Shown here piece after piece: positions 23,864 through 42,220 of a stretch of 64,000 bases of DNA. Position 1 is the stretch's first letter, and the number at the start of each line of letters is the position of its first letter. The position numbers and the translations under genes were made by a program. The stretch is from Salminus brasiliensis (lineage: Eukaryota > Chordata > Actinopteri > Characiformes > Bryconidae). The DNA is taken from contig NC_132880.1 in NCBI RefSeq assembly GCF_030463535.1, positions 40,925,842-40,989,841 on the forward strand, given 5' to 3'. The notes beneath the pieces are model-generated. The model had not been told where the DNA came from. It did not search any database and was given only the letters and a program-made list of their open reading frames with translations.

Positions 23864-26800
23864 ATGATCGAACCGAAGAAGCGGGGCGCGGACATGGCGC
23901 TGGTTCCTGCCGCAGTGAAGAGACCCAGGAACGAGCTGGTGGCCGCGGCGCAGAATCAGCAGATAGCGGCTATGGTAACATCTGAAAAAGACAAATAGAC
24001 GTTAATATAAACTCCTCTGTCTGTGGGGTCTAACTCAAAAGTACAGTAAATATAGTTAACTGCTGGTTTCCTATTTCAGTGTTTACAATATTGAGACTGC
24101 TCACGAGCTGGTGTGTTAGGCTGCAGGGTGCCGTAAACGCAGATTCTTGCTGCTGTGTTGTTTTACGCATGTTTAGAGACTTAAATCGTCCCAATAGTTT
24201 AAAAAGTAGTTCTCTCGATTAAAAAAGTTAAGCAGTTTCCCTAAATTTAGGAACACATTTTTAGATCGAGAGAACGGATCATCAGATAAAGGCAACAGTT
24301 CATTGAATCGATGAAAGGGGTTATATGTCCCAGTATCATTTTCTACCCAGGTAGGGGTTATGTAGTTTTTCCCTCCTTTCACAATAAATTGTAGGTTTTA
24401 AATCTATGAGACAGAATGCAGTTTAAAAAGCTGTGAATTTACAACTTAATTAAGTTTTTGTTGTAAGGAAATGGTTACTGGCAAATTAAATACACTTTAC
24501 TCCCCAACACCCCTCCCCTTTCTTGATACAGGGATTTTTCTTTTTTTGTTGTTGTTAATTTAATATTCACTGCAGTACACACAGTGAAACAGGGCTTGTT
24601 GTGCTCTTTGTAATGATAAAGGATAAAGGTGATAAAGGTGCACGTATTCGTCACTGTACAGTGTGGACTGTACAGCGAAATGTGTCCTCCGCATTTAACC
24701 CATCTGGTAGTGAACACACACTCACACACACACACACACGTGTTAGGGGCAGTGAGTACACACACACACCCAGAGCGGTGGGCAGCCAACTCCAGCGCCC
24801 GGGGAGCAGAGAGGGTAAAGGGCCTTGCTCAAGGGCCCAACAGTGGCAGCTTGCCGAGCCCGGGAATCGAACCCACAACCCTGTTATCGATATCCCGGCG
24901 CTCTAACCGCTGAGCCACCACTGCCCCTGCATGCTGTCAGTGAGTTAAGCACTAATGCACACATCCACTATATGCTCAAGAAAGCACATTGTGCATCACA
25001 ATAAAATGTATCATGATATGATAAAATACAGGGGCAGTGGTGGCTCAGCATTTAGAGCTCCAGGCTATTGATGCCAGGATTGTGGGTTCGATACCCGAGC
25101 TCTGCAAGCTGCCACTGTTGGGCCCTTGAGCCCCTTGATGATTAAAATGCGGAGGACACTTTTCGCTGTATGTAGTACGGTGACCAATATGTGCACCTTT
25201 TCCTTTAATATGGTCATACTGCCTTCACAAATGTATCTGTATAATCATAAATAAGTGTTTATCTTTTACTTACAAGGATTCCAATATCTGTTTAATTGTC
25301 TGTTGTTCTTGCTCTGTCATCAGAAGGTCAGTATGTTTAATTGTGTTTGTGGATTGGTTTGTCAGGGGCCTCCTCGAAGCTCCAGTTTGCAGGCTCCTAT
25401 AATGTTGCTGTCCGGGCATGAAGGGGAAGTCTACTGCTGCAAGTTTCATCCCAATGGAGCCACGCTAGCTTCTGCAGGATATGATCGCCTCATTTGTAAG
25501 ACAATGATCTGAGTGTATTTGTGAACGTGCACTGTGTTCAGTTATTATCATGGCACTTTCTTTTTTTTGTCATTCTGCTGTGAGCTAGGTTCAGACACCA
25601 AGACCCAATAGACTGTTCATTTTAATCAGGGTCTGAGCAGTAGGACCTTTTTGTTCTGCATTGATGGGCATTGGTGTGTGACCACACTTACAAGTTACTC
25701 CCCATATGTGCAGTGTCTGAAATGTTGTTTGTGTGTTGCACAGTGTTATGGAGTGTGTATGGAGACTGTGAGAACTTTGCCACATTGAAGGGCCATACTG
25801 GAGCTGTGATGGAGCTTCACTACAATACAGATGGCAGGTGTGTGTGTAGGAGTGTAAACAAGTTATGACCTAGGATAAGATTAATCTTTTCTTCATGGTG
25901 ATCATCTCAAATCATGATCACATGAGTTGGACACACTGTTATTGCAGGATGCTTTTTGAAGGTGATGTGTATGTGTTTTTGCTTTCCAGCCTGCTTTTCT
26001 CAGCCAGTACGGATAAGACTGTGTGTGTGTGGGACAGTGAGACTGGTGAGCGTGTGAAGCGTCTGAAAGGCCACACATCCTTTGTGAACTCTTGCTTTCC
26101 TGCCCGGCGTGGCCCACAGCTTGCCTGCACTGGCAGTGATGACGGAACTGTGAAGGTAACAACCATAATGTGTATTGTGACATGAGCCAAATATGGGATG
26201 ATATTTCAAATTGTTTATTCCAGATTCCAGATCAAGGGGGTTAAACTTTGTTGGGGTAACTGTCTCTATTGTCCAAGGAAGGCTTTCTACTACATTTTGA
26301 AGCGTTGTTGTGAGGGCTGCATTGCAGTTGATGGTAGAGTGTATATAGGAGGGAGAAATTTGACCCACTGACTTGTTGCATTAATGACATCCTACTACAG
26401 TACCCTGTTAGAATTCAGTGAGCTCTTTAGAACCCCCCCTTTCTTTCACCAGTGTATGTAAAGGCAAACTGCATGGCTAGGTGCTTGATGTTATGTACAT
26501 GTGGTAATGGAATGTTATGATGTTATGTACAGTTGTGTGTTTTATGTGTTGTTCAAACCTTCATGATAAAAGGGCCCACACAAATGCTCCAAAGTGACTT
26601 GGAATAAAATTATTTTTCCTTTGACTTCCATTGACAGTTAAGAAGGTCTTTTGCTTTGCCTGCAATGTTAATATCAGCTAAAAAAGGAATCAAACATGGA
26701 GCTCTTCTAAAAGGATCAAGGGAATTTAATGAATTTCCATGGCACTGTTCCAAAAAAATGAAAATCTCTTTATCAAAGGTTTCACTGTAATCCTTTTGAA

Positions 26801-27300
26801 AGCGAGCTGTGAATGACGTTGGCACTTCAGCCATAATACAATAAAGGCTTTTCAGTTTCGAAGGGTGCCATGGAATTCATTTTTACCATACTATTTGAAG
26901 TTTAATTTAGAATACACGCCTTTGGAATAGAATAAAACCATGCATATGTGAGTATGACCCACTTCTAAAATAGGCGAGTGATTGTAGAACTAGGAGATGT
27001 GAGGACTGGAATACAGAGGGAAAAATAAAAGTTGTGGGACTGTATTACAAGCGTTAATAAACAAATAAATACTAAAAAAAATTATCTGTTTTTTTTCCTC
27101 AGTTGTGGGATATCAGAAAAAAGGCATCCATTCACACGTTCCAGAACACCTACCAGGTTCTGAGCGTGACCTTTAATGACACCAGTGATCAGATCATCTC
27201 AGGAGGCATCGATAATGACATTAAGGTACTCCTAACATTTCAGACATGAGACCTAACATCCAATTCTGAAATGAGCATTTGCATGAACATGATGGTGATT

Positions 27301-27366
<66 letters not shown>

Positions 27367-30300
27367 CGTGTGCGTGCACATGTTGAAGGTGTGGGATTTG
27401 AGGCAGAATAAGCTGATTTACAGCATGCAGGGACATGGAGACTCTGTGACAGGGCTCAGTCTCAGCTCAGAGGGATCCTACCTACTGTCCAACTCCATGG
27501 ACAACAGTGGTGAGTGACGTAGAGAGGAAGGGGGTTTGAGATTACAGGCTGCAAACAGTGTGTTTGGGTTTCCTCCTCTGTATATTGAGGGTGTTTTGTG
27601 ATCTATGTGATGTAGTGCGTGTTTGGGATATCCGTCCATTCGCCCCAAAGGAGAGATGTGTGAAGATCTTCCAGGGCAATGTCCACAACTTTGAAAAGGT
27701 AATGCCTCTTCTTTAACTCTGCTACTTGCCACAACTTACATGTAGTGTACCAAGACATGTTTGGTGTCCATTTTTTGCTTCTGTAATTGGGCAGTGGAGC
27801 TACAAGGCTAATGCTGCTAATATACACTAGACGTCAGTAGTCGCTCACGCTTAAAAAAAAGACCGCTGATTCTCAACCCACTCAAACTGCATCCAGACCT
27901 TAAAAGGGAAGTTCACCTTATTTTGCATGTGTACCGCCCACCCTATAGACTTCTTTTAATGGTACAATACATATTACCCACCTGCCTCAACAGGACACAG
28001 AAGTATTAGTTGCAATGACTTGTCAACACTCTTGTTCTTAAGATGTTCCAGAAAATGAAAGTTTCTATTTGTTTGAAAATCACACACACGCATTCATCCG
28101 CTGGGTTGGGAGTATTTCCCAGATACATGTTTTAGCCTGTTCTAAGTGGTTAAGCAACCAGTATTCCCACAGACATTTTGATAAGGTAATGTATTCCATG
28201 GAAGCATGCAAGCTTCAATTTAAGTTTGTGTTTGGAGCCGTTTCTTAATAACCTTCAGTTCTTTCGAAACCGCAAGATGCGAACGTGTGGCTATCTTTGT
28301 ATATCCTTCCCCTGCTTCGTGGGCATCGAAAGACAGGCTGTTTGCGTACCGCTATTATTTGAATGACTTGAAGTGCTTGAGCACAAGGTTTGAAGAGTCC
28401 TAATTACAGTTCGTCAAATGCCTCAGACCTGATGCTAATCAAGGTCTAAAACCTTGTCTCCTGCTACCCCTAACCACTTGTCTAGTGTCCAAACTTTTGC
28501 ATGTTGACATTTTTTTGTAGTGTGTTTATTTATTTATGTTTGGTTAGCTAAAATGGTTTGAGCAGGTTGAGGGAAGTATGTGGTTGTGTATTTATAAACA
28601 AATTGCACAAATGCATTTATAATGTATTTATTACATATTATATTATTTTATAGTAAATCTAAGTCTCTTCTACATGTCTGGTTCTAATCACAAGCATCTT
28701 AACCATCTATACTGATCACTAGCTGACCAGTGTGTTATTATTTTGGTTAAAACTAAATGCCTGTAACCAGTCATTGTGTTGACTTGATTTTTTTTTATTT
28801 TTGTCCTCCTAAGAATCTTCTGCGATGCTCCTGGTCACCAGACGGGAGTAAGATAGCGGCAGGCTCCGCTGACAGGTGAGCTGTGTAAATGCTGGTGGAT
28901 GAGTTTACTACATATCAGTGACCGTGTATAACTGTTGTATGTCTTGGTTTTAGGTTTGTCTATGTCTGGGACACAACCTCTCGTAGAATCCTCTATAAGC
29001 TCCCTGGTCATGCTGGATCAGTCAATGAGGTGGCCTTTCATCCAGAAGAACCCATTGGTAATTATTTTCTTTACAGTTTAGTTCAGACCAAATTACTTGA
29101 TTAATCCCAGAGAGGGCAGTTATTTGCAGGTTACCACATCCAAACACAACTTGCATGCAGAGACAACATGCATAAATCCACATACAAGGGTCAGAAAAAG
29201 GTCAGTGAAGAGGCATTTAGGTTCATCATGCATGGCCTGTGATCTGTGGCAACTCTCAGGTGTTGTACAGCATACAACATCCAAATCCAGATGATCAGTG
29301 AAGGACTTCTCAGAGGCTAGACGCTTCTGTGTGCCGTGGTGTATAGCCTACATACGTGTACAAACATATGTTACTGCTAATTAACAAAACTTTCATTCGT
29401 ACTGTCAGTGGGATATAAGATTTCTGTGCGCATTGCTACATTTTACAGACGTCCTGTAGTAAAATTATATTACTCTGTCTCGCCATGTTAAACTAATCCC
29501 GAGGCACATTATAATGCTGACCTGATGGCGTTACAGTAAATTTGCTAGACAGAATATAAACAGTTGACCGATTTCTTTTGCTATCTAGGCCACAGGGAGC
29601 CCAGGTCTCTCTGTTAGACTCCAATTATCTTCAAACCAACATTTTCAAGACCATTGGGACTATTCTTGTTCTTCACAGACAGCCTTTTAAACCAGCAAAT
29701 AAATGAAAGAAAAGACTTTCAAGGCCCCGAATAGTCCAGGGGAATAAGGCTCTCGGTATGACCTATTAATACCGGTCATGCTGCTAGCTATCGACAGCCA
29801 GTGACCAGAGAGCACAATTGGCCTTGTCCTCTCCAGGGTGGGTAGATGGCACTTTCTTCCCACATCACTACAGTGCAGTACTGGCCAGCACTGGCGTTTG
29901 CTGGGCGATGTGTTGGTGTTTTCCTCCTGGTTGCTCGGTGATCGGCAGCAGTTCGGAAAAAGAGGTGCTGGCTGGCTGTGCGCATATCAAAGGAGGTGTG
30001 TGTTGGTTTTCACCCTCCCGGTGTTGCGAGCATTGCATGTGCTTGGGGAGAATGTCGGTTCACTATCCAAACTGGAGAGGAAATGGGCAAAAGTCTGGTA
30101 AAATGATATGTGTTACAAACACTTCATCATTTTCTTTAGTAAGGGTTCTTTGGTGACCCCTCCTGATGACCATCTGTGTGTCAAACGCCTTTCCTAAAAA
30201 CTAAAGGTGTGAGCCTCTTATATTAGCTTTCGGTTCCTTACTATTCTGCCTGAAATCAACCGTGATCTGGCTCTGAACCCTAAAGGAAAGTGAAAGGGCA

Positions 30301-30465
30301 TGACCTTCCATGTTTTTGACCCTCAGAGACCAGAGTGACTTTGGCCAGACTGCCTGTATTCTGTACTACAGTCAGTATTTTCAGATGTAATTTATTGATT
30401 TCTTTTCCTTCATAGTTCTTTCTGGATCCAGTGACAAGCGGCTGTACATGGGGGAGATCCAGTAG
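23864..30465 (+). CDS. snrnp40: U5 small nuclear ribonucleoprotein 40 kDa protein
   Basis: Ten exons: 23864-23974, 25366-25495, 25744-25837, 25990-26155, 27103-27225, 27389-27509, 27616-27698, 28814-28875, 28954-29057, 30416-30465; all phases close, 347 aa. A short basic N-terminus (MIEPKKRGADMALVPAAVKR) is followed by seven WD40 repeats; visible repeat ends include VCVWDSE, KLWDIRK, KVWDLRQ, RVWDIRP and YVWDTTS. The C-terminus SSDKRLYMGEIQ matches the family. It is a spliceosome component of the U5 snRNP and U4/U6.U5 tri-snRNP, acting in the nucleus as a scaffold near PRP8 and the 200K helicase. The family is very strongly conserved. Exon 6 has an unusual UG-repeat 3' splice site. Confidence 0.96.
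24612..24925 (-). mobile_element. tRNA-derived SINE, copy 1
   Basis: Read on the minus strand the head is GGGGCAGTGGTGGCTCAGCG, then a pol III A-box-like TGGCTCAGCGGTTAGAGC and B box GGGTTCGATTCC. A unique body with a CA-rich stretch follows, ending in a tail of ACCTTTATC-type repeats. It lies in snrnp40 intron 1. Confidence 0.85.
24930..25028. repeat. Family C repeat between two SINEs
   Basis: ATCCACTATATGCTCAAGAA and AATAAAATGTATCATGATAT match the two copies in the zcchc17 5' intron. Confidence 0.45.
25031..25205 (+). mobile_element. tRNA-derived SINE, copy 2 (internally deleted)
   Basis: Same head GGGGCAGTGGTGGCTCAGCA and B box GGGTTCGATACC as copy 1 but in opposite orientation. It jumps from GGGCCCTTGAG to the AAATGCGGAGGACAC region, losing the CA-rich middle. 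The two SINE heads face each other about 100 bases apart. Confidence 0.8.
26214..26345 (-). mobile_element. Family A MITE fragment, copy 6
   Basis: Contains GTAACTGTCTCTATTGTCCA and AGGCTTTCTACTACATTTTG, in snrnp40 intron 4. Confidence 0.65.
27301..27388 (+). repeat. (GT)n run forming the 3' end of snrnp40 intron 5
   Basis: About 60 bases of pure GT, then TGCGTGCGTGTGCGTGCAC, then ATGTTGAAG and exon 6. The intron is only 163 bases long and has no ordinary pyrimidine tract before its AG. Confidence 0.9.
28135..28515. repeat. Diverged fragment related to the 1486-2292 MITE
   Basis: CCTGCTTCGTGGGCATC and GTGTCCAAACTTTTGCATG parallel CCTGCTTTGTAGACATC and GTGCCCAAACTTTTGCATG of the element in dclk3. 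It lies in snrnp40 intron 7. Confidence 0.45.
29795..30090 (+). repeat. Interspersed repeat family F, copy 1
   Basis: Contains CCAGAGAGCACAATTGGCCT and a GGTGGGTAGATGGCAC stretch that I recall from dispersed fish repeats. A more diverged relative is at 54860-55090. It lies in snrnp40 intron 9; open frames over it are not genes. Confidence 0.4.
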
Positions 30466-30597
30466 TGTGTTTGTGTGTGTGTGTGTGTGTCTTGAGAGAG
30501 AATGAGTGAGTGAGCTAGGGGGAGTGTTTGATGATTTAGTCATGTTGTTCTGAAACTGCATAACAATGGATAAAATGTGGGACTTTTATATGCTTTT

Positions 30598-30603
30598 AAT
30601 AAA
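30598..30603 (+). terminator. snrnp40: snrnp40 poly(A) signal
   Basis: AATAAA 133 bases after the stop, followed by GT-rich DNA (ATGATGTGTGTTTCTC). Confidence 0.8.
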
Positions 30604-30609
30604 CTCATT

Positions 30610-33600
30610 TTTTGAGAAATGTTACAGTATGATGTGTGTTTCTCTAATCAGATGTGTGTACGATGGTCTAAAAATAACCGTTTGTTTTTTTGTTTTGTTT
30701 TTTTACAAAAAATGTTTTATAAAAACATGACAGTATAAGTAAAAAGTATATGGTAAAGAAATTGCTTAAGTACTGAGTGAGTTACAGTGCGGCGGACCTT
30801 CGTAGTTTATCTTTCAGCCTGGAGTTGGTTTATAGTCGCACAGCAGTACAGATACAATCACCAATATAGTGTTAAGGAGTGTGAGAAGGGTTGACATTTC
30901 TACATTGCAGTTTTCTACATTTTCATGAAGAGCAAACACTTTACAACTATCTATCTATCTATCTATACATACATACTTACATACATACATACATTACTTA
31001 CATACCATACCATACCCTCGTTCCCCTTAAAGCGATGTTGGCCATCACAGGTCTGTTAGCTGGTGTGGTGGAGCTGGGGACCTGGTTCTTTTCTCTGACT
31101 GTATTGACAGGCTATGGCTTTATGTTTATGTCTTCACATGTATTGAAAGTAGCATATTAAGTCCATACCCTCCTAGTGCTGGGAGCATTGCTAGTACTAG
31201 AGGGAGTTACGAACATGTGGGTTAACAAAATTGTGAGGGGAAAAAAGAGTAAATTTCAACAATTTATTTTAAAGGAATGTAAAATTCTTATCTTTTTGAT
31301 TCAGACATGGGAGCCATTTTCAGAATAAGTCATGGTGGAGTGGTACATCTCATCCAAAAATGGCTGCTGTTCATATGGTCAAGTTCTTGATATATCAGTT
31401 TGAAATATATTTTTCTTTGCATTAATAGACATAAAATTTTATATTAAAAATCCCTTTTGTATTTTGCATATTTGCCATTTTTCTTCCTGGCTGCTCTAAA
31501 TGTTTAAATAATGTAATTTCCTCTTTGTGATGTATTTAGAAGCGTATACGTTAGTGTGACAGGGTGGTAAGTCAAACTAAGGAATGTGCTCAAATCATGA
31601 AATATCTTCTGTGAAACAGCAACACGCAGTCCTGGAATTTCTGGTGATATTTTAAGTACAAATATCATGTTGGTAATTACAGACGTGAAAATGTAGGAAA
31701 AGGATTTGACTGATAGAAATTACTGCTCACTTCTACTGATGTTCCTGATTCAACTGTGTGTAGCCTGAACTATGTTTAAGATCTGATTGTGCTTGTAAGT
31801 GATGGCCCATAGTTTTTATTCACCTAAGGACCTAAAGAGCGTTTGCAGTAGAGTGTAATGTGTACAAACAGCCACTAGATGGCACAAGGACTGGACTAAT
31901 GAGGGTTCTTGTTTCAGTACAAAGAAAAATGGGCGTTCTTAAACGGGTCAGGGTTGTAGTAGATCTGAAGAATAACACAGTTTAATGTCCATCATCAAAA
32001 CAGTGAGGAGTACTACATAATGGGATGTGGCAGAACATTAGATCCACTGTATTGATCTGTAGTGTTTATCACTGATTCATTATAAAGCACTGCTACTGCT
32101 GAGTGATCCACTGTGCAGTCTATGCTAGTATACTGTCAGCTTTAAACAGGATAACTGTAATGTGTCATTTGCTGCTACTTCAGATTATTTTGATCAGTGA
32201 TTCTGTCGGGTTTTTGTCAGTGCTGTTTGAGATTCCCTTCTCTAGTGTCATTTTAAGAAGACAGAACTAAAACGGTTCTTTCAAAAAGAGCATAATACTG
32301 TTATAATGCTGTTTTGTTTCACATAAAAAGCTTTTAGGTCTTTAAACAAAATATTATTTTTAATTATAATTTTTTTTATTAATAATTTTCATTATTATTT
32401 TTTTATCGACATGTGACTCACCCATGTAAAAAAAGAAAAAAAGAAAAAGGAATTGCCCCACTTACAGGTCAAAATTATTCAACCTCTATTGCATTAGGTT
32501 CATTAGCAAAATGTACAAGCTTTCAGCTGTTTGCAACAAACCAATCAAACAAGAGCAGTTCAAACAGCTCAACACAACTAATAGATTAATAGATATTCTT
32601 CACATTCAACACAAAATACCACTTTTAATGACGACTGCAGTCATGAATGATTCAACCCCTTCATGACAAGCGGCTTTAGTACTTAGCAGAGAACCCTTCT
32701 GCTGTTACAGCCTGCTGCAAACATGATGCATCGAGTCAAGCAACTGTGACGGCCACTACAGAATCTTCCAGGACTTCTTCTGAAACTGATACCTGTGATC
32801 ATTGTCCTGTTGAAAGGTCCAATGACACACAAGCTTCAGCTTCCTCACAGAGGGCCTGATGTTTTTTACGAGGATTTCCTGATACTATGCAGTCACTCGA
32901 TGGGTTTTCACCACCTTCCACCTCAGGAATCTGGTGGCAGTTGGTGATAGCTTCCTCTTTCTGCTATGTCTAGGTAAGGTATCCAGTGTTTCTTTAACTT
33001 TGAACTTGTGAACTATGTTTCCAGCTGTATCCAGCTGTATCTCTGGGAACATTGGGTGCCTTTGCTGTCTTTTAAAATCATTTTCCTTGTTTGTGCAAGG
33101 CAGTGATCTGTTCTCTGAACTTTTTTGGACAACTGTCTTTTTTCTAACATGCAAGCAAATGTGAGTCAGCAAACCTGAAGCAAGTATTAAAGCCTTTGAT
33201 TTTGCAAATGTGTGCTCTTATGAGGGATTCTAATCAGGGGGTTCAATGATTCTGAGACTGCAGTTAAAATTGTTAATTAAAATGGTATTTAGTGTTGAAT
33301 GTGAGGAAAGCACAGCTTGAGGTTTGTAGGCTTTGCTAATAAAACTCATTTAAAAAGGGAGTTGAGTCATTTCAGTCAACTAATTAATCTTAATTGACAA
33401 TGAGATCCAGCTGATTGAACACAGCCAGGCCTTTAATGATGAAACTTACTCATATTGAATTTTACCATTATGGATATCTAGTTCACAAAGGTTTAAAATG
33501 CACACTAGATATTTATATAAAAAAAAAACAGTTAGGATAAAAGCCTGCTTATGGATTTAAACACTTCTAAGATCCTGAGTAAGTGGCAACGACAGAGATG

Positions 33601-34020
33601 CTATTCTCCCTGGTACAACTGCTAAAATAATGCTGCTTAAAAGCAGCTCTGCAAAGATAGTTGACTCAAATTGCACAATAATGTGAAATGATTGTTGTGG
33701 TTATTGCTTCTATAAAAGCATATAAAAAGTATTCATTTCAAGGGGCAGAACCTTTTTCACAGAGGTTATTTTTAATGAATGAAACAATAATTCTGTATTC
33801 ATATATAATAAATATATTATTGCATTTTATTTAAAGAGATAAAATCATTTACTGTGACAAATCTGCAATAGCACAACATTATTGATACTTAATCCTCGTG
33901 TTGTATCGCGATATCTTCTTTTTTTTAAATCACAGTGATGAACGTGATGAGTATCGCCCAGCTCTACCGGCAGCTGATCGTGCTGAAACGCTACATCAGC
34001 TCTATGTGACCTAATCTCTC
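30610..34020. other. snrnp40-nkain1 intergenic DNA
   Basis: Holds a TATC/TACA tetranucleotide run (30949-31010), a Tc1-like relic (32445-33380), a family D fragment (33575-33645: GGCAACGACAGAGATGCTAT) and AT-rich DNA. No conserved gene was seen. Confidence 0.6.
32445..33380 (-). pseudogene. Tc1-like transposase relic with central deletion
   Basis: On the minus strand the frame includes HKFKVKETLDTLPRHSRKRK and LSPTATRFLRWKVVKTHR, the linker and second helix-turn-helix of a Tc1-type DNA-binding region. After a stop, decayed sequence containing TFQQDN (the start of the QQDNDPKHT catalytic motif) follows almost at once. The part between is lost, so this is a dead, internally deleted copy. Confidence 0.65.
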
Positions 34021-34021
34021 A

Positions 34022-34858
34022 TTAGAGGGTGAAACCGGCCAGCCGTCGTCCTTCATTCTTCACCTTCTTCAGCGCTTCTCCCGGATTGCTCGGGTCTCGC
34101 TGCTGCGCCTCGTGCGTGTCTCGCCCTCCTTTGTGAGACGGCGGGAAGGAGGCGGGTGGGCGAGCGCGAGGGGCCGGTTTCCACCCACAATCCCTTTCTC
34201 GCGCTCTCCTGTCGAGTGTTGACAAAGAGCCCGAGCGGGACTGTGGAGGAGAGAAGAAGGAGGAGGAGGAAGAGAAGTGGGGGGGGGAGCGCGCGAGGCT
34301 CCAGCTGCACTGAAATCGGCCTCTCAGATCGCCGGAGGAAAGCGACATCGGACAGACAGCACGCGCGGCGGACTCGGTGAGTCACAAAGGCGCTTTGTGT
34401 CCCGCGCAGATTGCATTTGCGTTTATTTTCTGCCCCTCGCGCCATTTCACCCCCCCCTCCTCCTCCTCCTCGCGCTCCGTGTGATGCATATCATATGATG
34501 CTGATTTCTGCGAGTTAAATGTGTCAGCTCTCTCTCTCCCTCTCTCTCCCCCTCTCTGTCCTTTGTGCTCTCTCGTGCGGAATGAAGGCGTGGCAGAAGC
34601 GCTGCGGTTCGGTTCGGCGTGAGCGCGCGGGTGACCGGAGCGCCGGACACGGGCGGTATTATGGTCAGCGGCTCTGCTGAGGGACGCCAGCGCACGGAAC
34701 GCGTGGGTGCGGCCCGCCCGGGCTCCCTGACGTGCTGACCGACTGCTGGAAAAGGGAGTCTCGCGCGCGCTCGCGCACCGTTCACGCTGGAGCTCACGGG
34801 AGATCCCGCGTTTCCGCGACGCCTCGCGGGGCCCAAGCCGTGCCTCAAGCGCGAGAGC
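34022..34858 (+). promoter_or_regulatory. nkain1: nkain1 CpG-rich promoter and 5' UTR
   Basis: GC- and CpG-rich block immediately upstream of the nkain1 ATG, in contrast to the AT-rich DNA before it. A possible splice donor GTGAGT at about 34377 suggests an alternative untranslated first exon. No TATA box is evident. The exact start site cannot be fixed from sequence. Confidence 0.55.
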
Positions 34859-40932
<6,074 letters not shown>

Positions 40933-41880
40933 GAGGACCCATCCACTCCCACCTGCATTCGCGTGAAACAGCAGATGAGCTCTTGAGAGAAGCCGTCCTG
41001 TGCATTGTGGGATATATAGTTCTCCAAAATTCAGTCTCTGTGTTTCTGAAACTGTCTCCCTCTGCTGGCAGAAAACATGAACTGCAAGCACAGACACTGT
41101 GTGTTCAGTAAGTGACTGTGAACGAGAGGCTGTGGGCTAAAGCTTGTACTGCCACACTGTTTAGTGCATGTTTCCATATACCTAGGAAGTCAAGTGCACA
41201 AACTGTCGCTCAGTTTAGACCACTACCTAGCCGGGATCTCTACCGCAGAGTACAACTCCAGTTCCTTTCTTACTTTTCGGAAAGGAAGGTGACGTTTCAA
41301 AGCCATAGTGCATTGCAGCTGATCACTCTGACTATGGTGTGCTTCCATGATATGGTATAAATCCGGATATGCTGATGTTTTTTGTGTGTTGCACAATTCT
41401 TAAATAGATGCTCACTGACACACGTGTTGAGCACGTACAGTGTTGTGTGTCCTCAGTGGACAGTATGTGCTTTTGCCCATGGCCTGGGAGAGAGGGAAAG
41501 AACGTAAGCAGAAAAAGCAACAGACAGCGCCACTAAGGTCCACATTGTGTTGCCTATTTGTCTAGGCATTGTAGGGGGAAGATGTGAGGACCACAACAGA
41601 TTCAATTACCATGTGTGCGTCTGTGTGTATACATGTGTGTATTTCTAGTGTATTCACGAGGAGGATAGCCTTTGACCCAGGTAACCTTTGAACTCTTGTC
41701 TGAGCTGCCCCCCTTCAGCTCTGCAGTACGTATGTGTGTGTGCGTGTGTGTGTGCGCGCGTGTGTCAGGGAGAAGACTTTTTTTCTTTATACTCTGACCT
41801 AAGCCAATACAGTGTAATGTGTTAGATGAATGTTTTAGGTGGGATAGTTGTTTAGTCAGGGAATAGTAGGATTTTCTGCA

Positions 41881-41888
41881 TGTAAATA
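41881..41888 (+). promoter_or_regulatory. Pumilio response element in the nkain1 3' UTR
   Basis: TGTAAATA is a perfect match to the known Pumilio recognition element UGUANAUA and falls in the predicted 3' UTR (40933 to about 42150). Function is inferred. Confidence 0.4.
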
Positions 41889-42125
41889 TCAGACTGATTG
41901 TAGAGTGGATGCACATCAGAGTGGCCCTCACTTGCGTGACTGTGTGTAAGTGTGTATGTATGTGTGAGTGTGTGTATGGACTAAAAGTATGTGCTTGTGC
42001 ACATAATGAATGTGAGTAGCCATAAATGTTTATTTGTAAACATCCTTACAAAGAATGTATGTTCATGTACATGGCTAGTGTGTGTGTGAGGGGCACATCT
42101 GCAGGGCGTGTTTGATGTTGGAACT

Positions 42126-42131
42126 AATAAA
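42126..42131 (+). terminator. nkain1: nkain1 poly(A) signal
   Basis: AATAAA about 1.2 kb after the stop, followed 30 bases later by TTTGTGTGTGTGTTTC, a GU-rich downstream element. Confidence 0.7.
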
Positions 42132-42220
42132 CTCTTTCTAGATTATTCCTTCTTTGTGTGTGTGTTTCATTAAAGGACAACAAAACAGCTGCCTGTGACG
42201 TGAGGCCATGTTTACAAAAA

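Noticed and set aside
24612-25205. tRNA genes from A/B box-like sequences
   Set aside because: Boxes belong to SINE heads; no cloverleaf or anticodon arm of a functional tRNA is formed.
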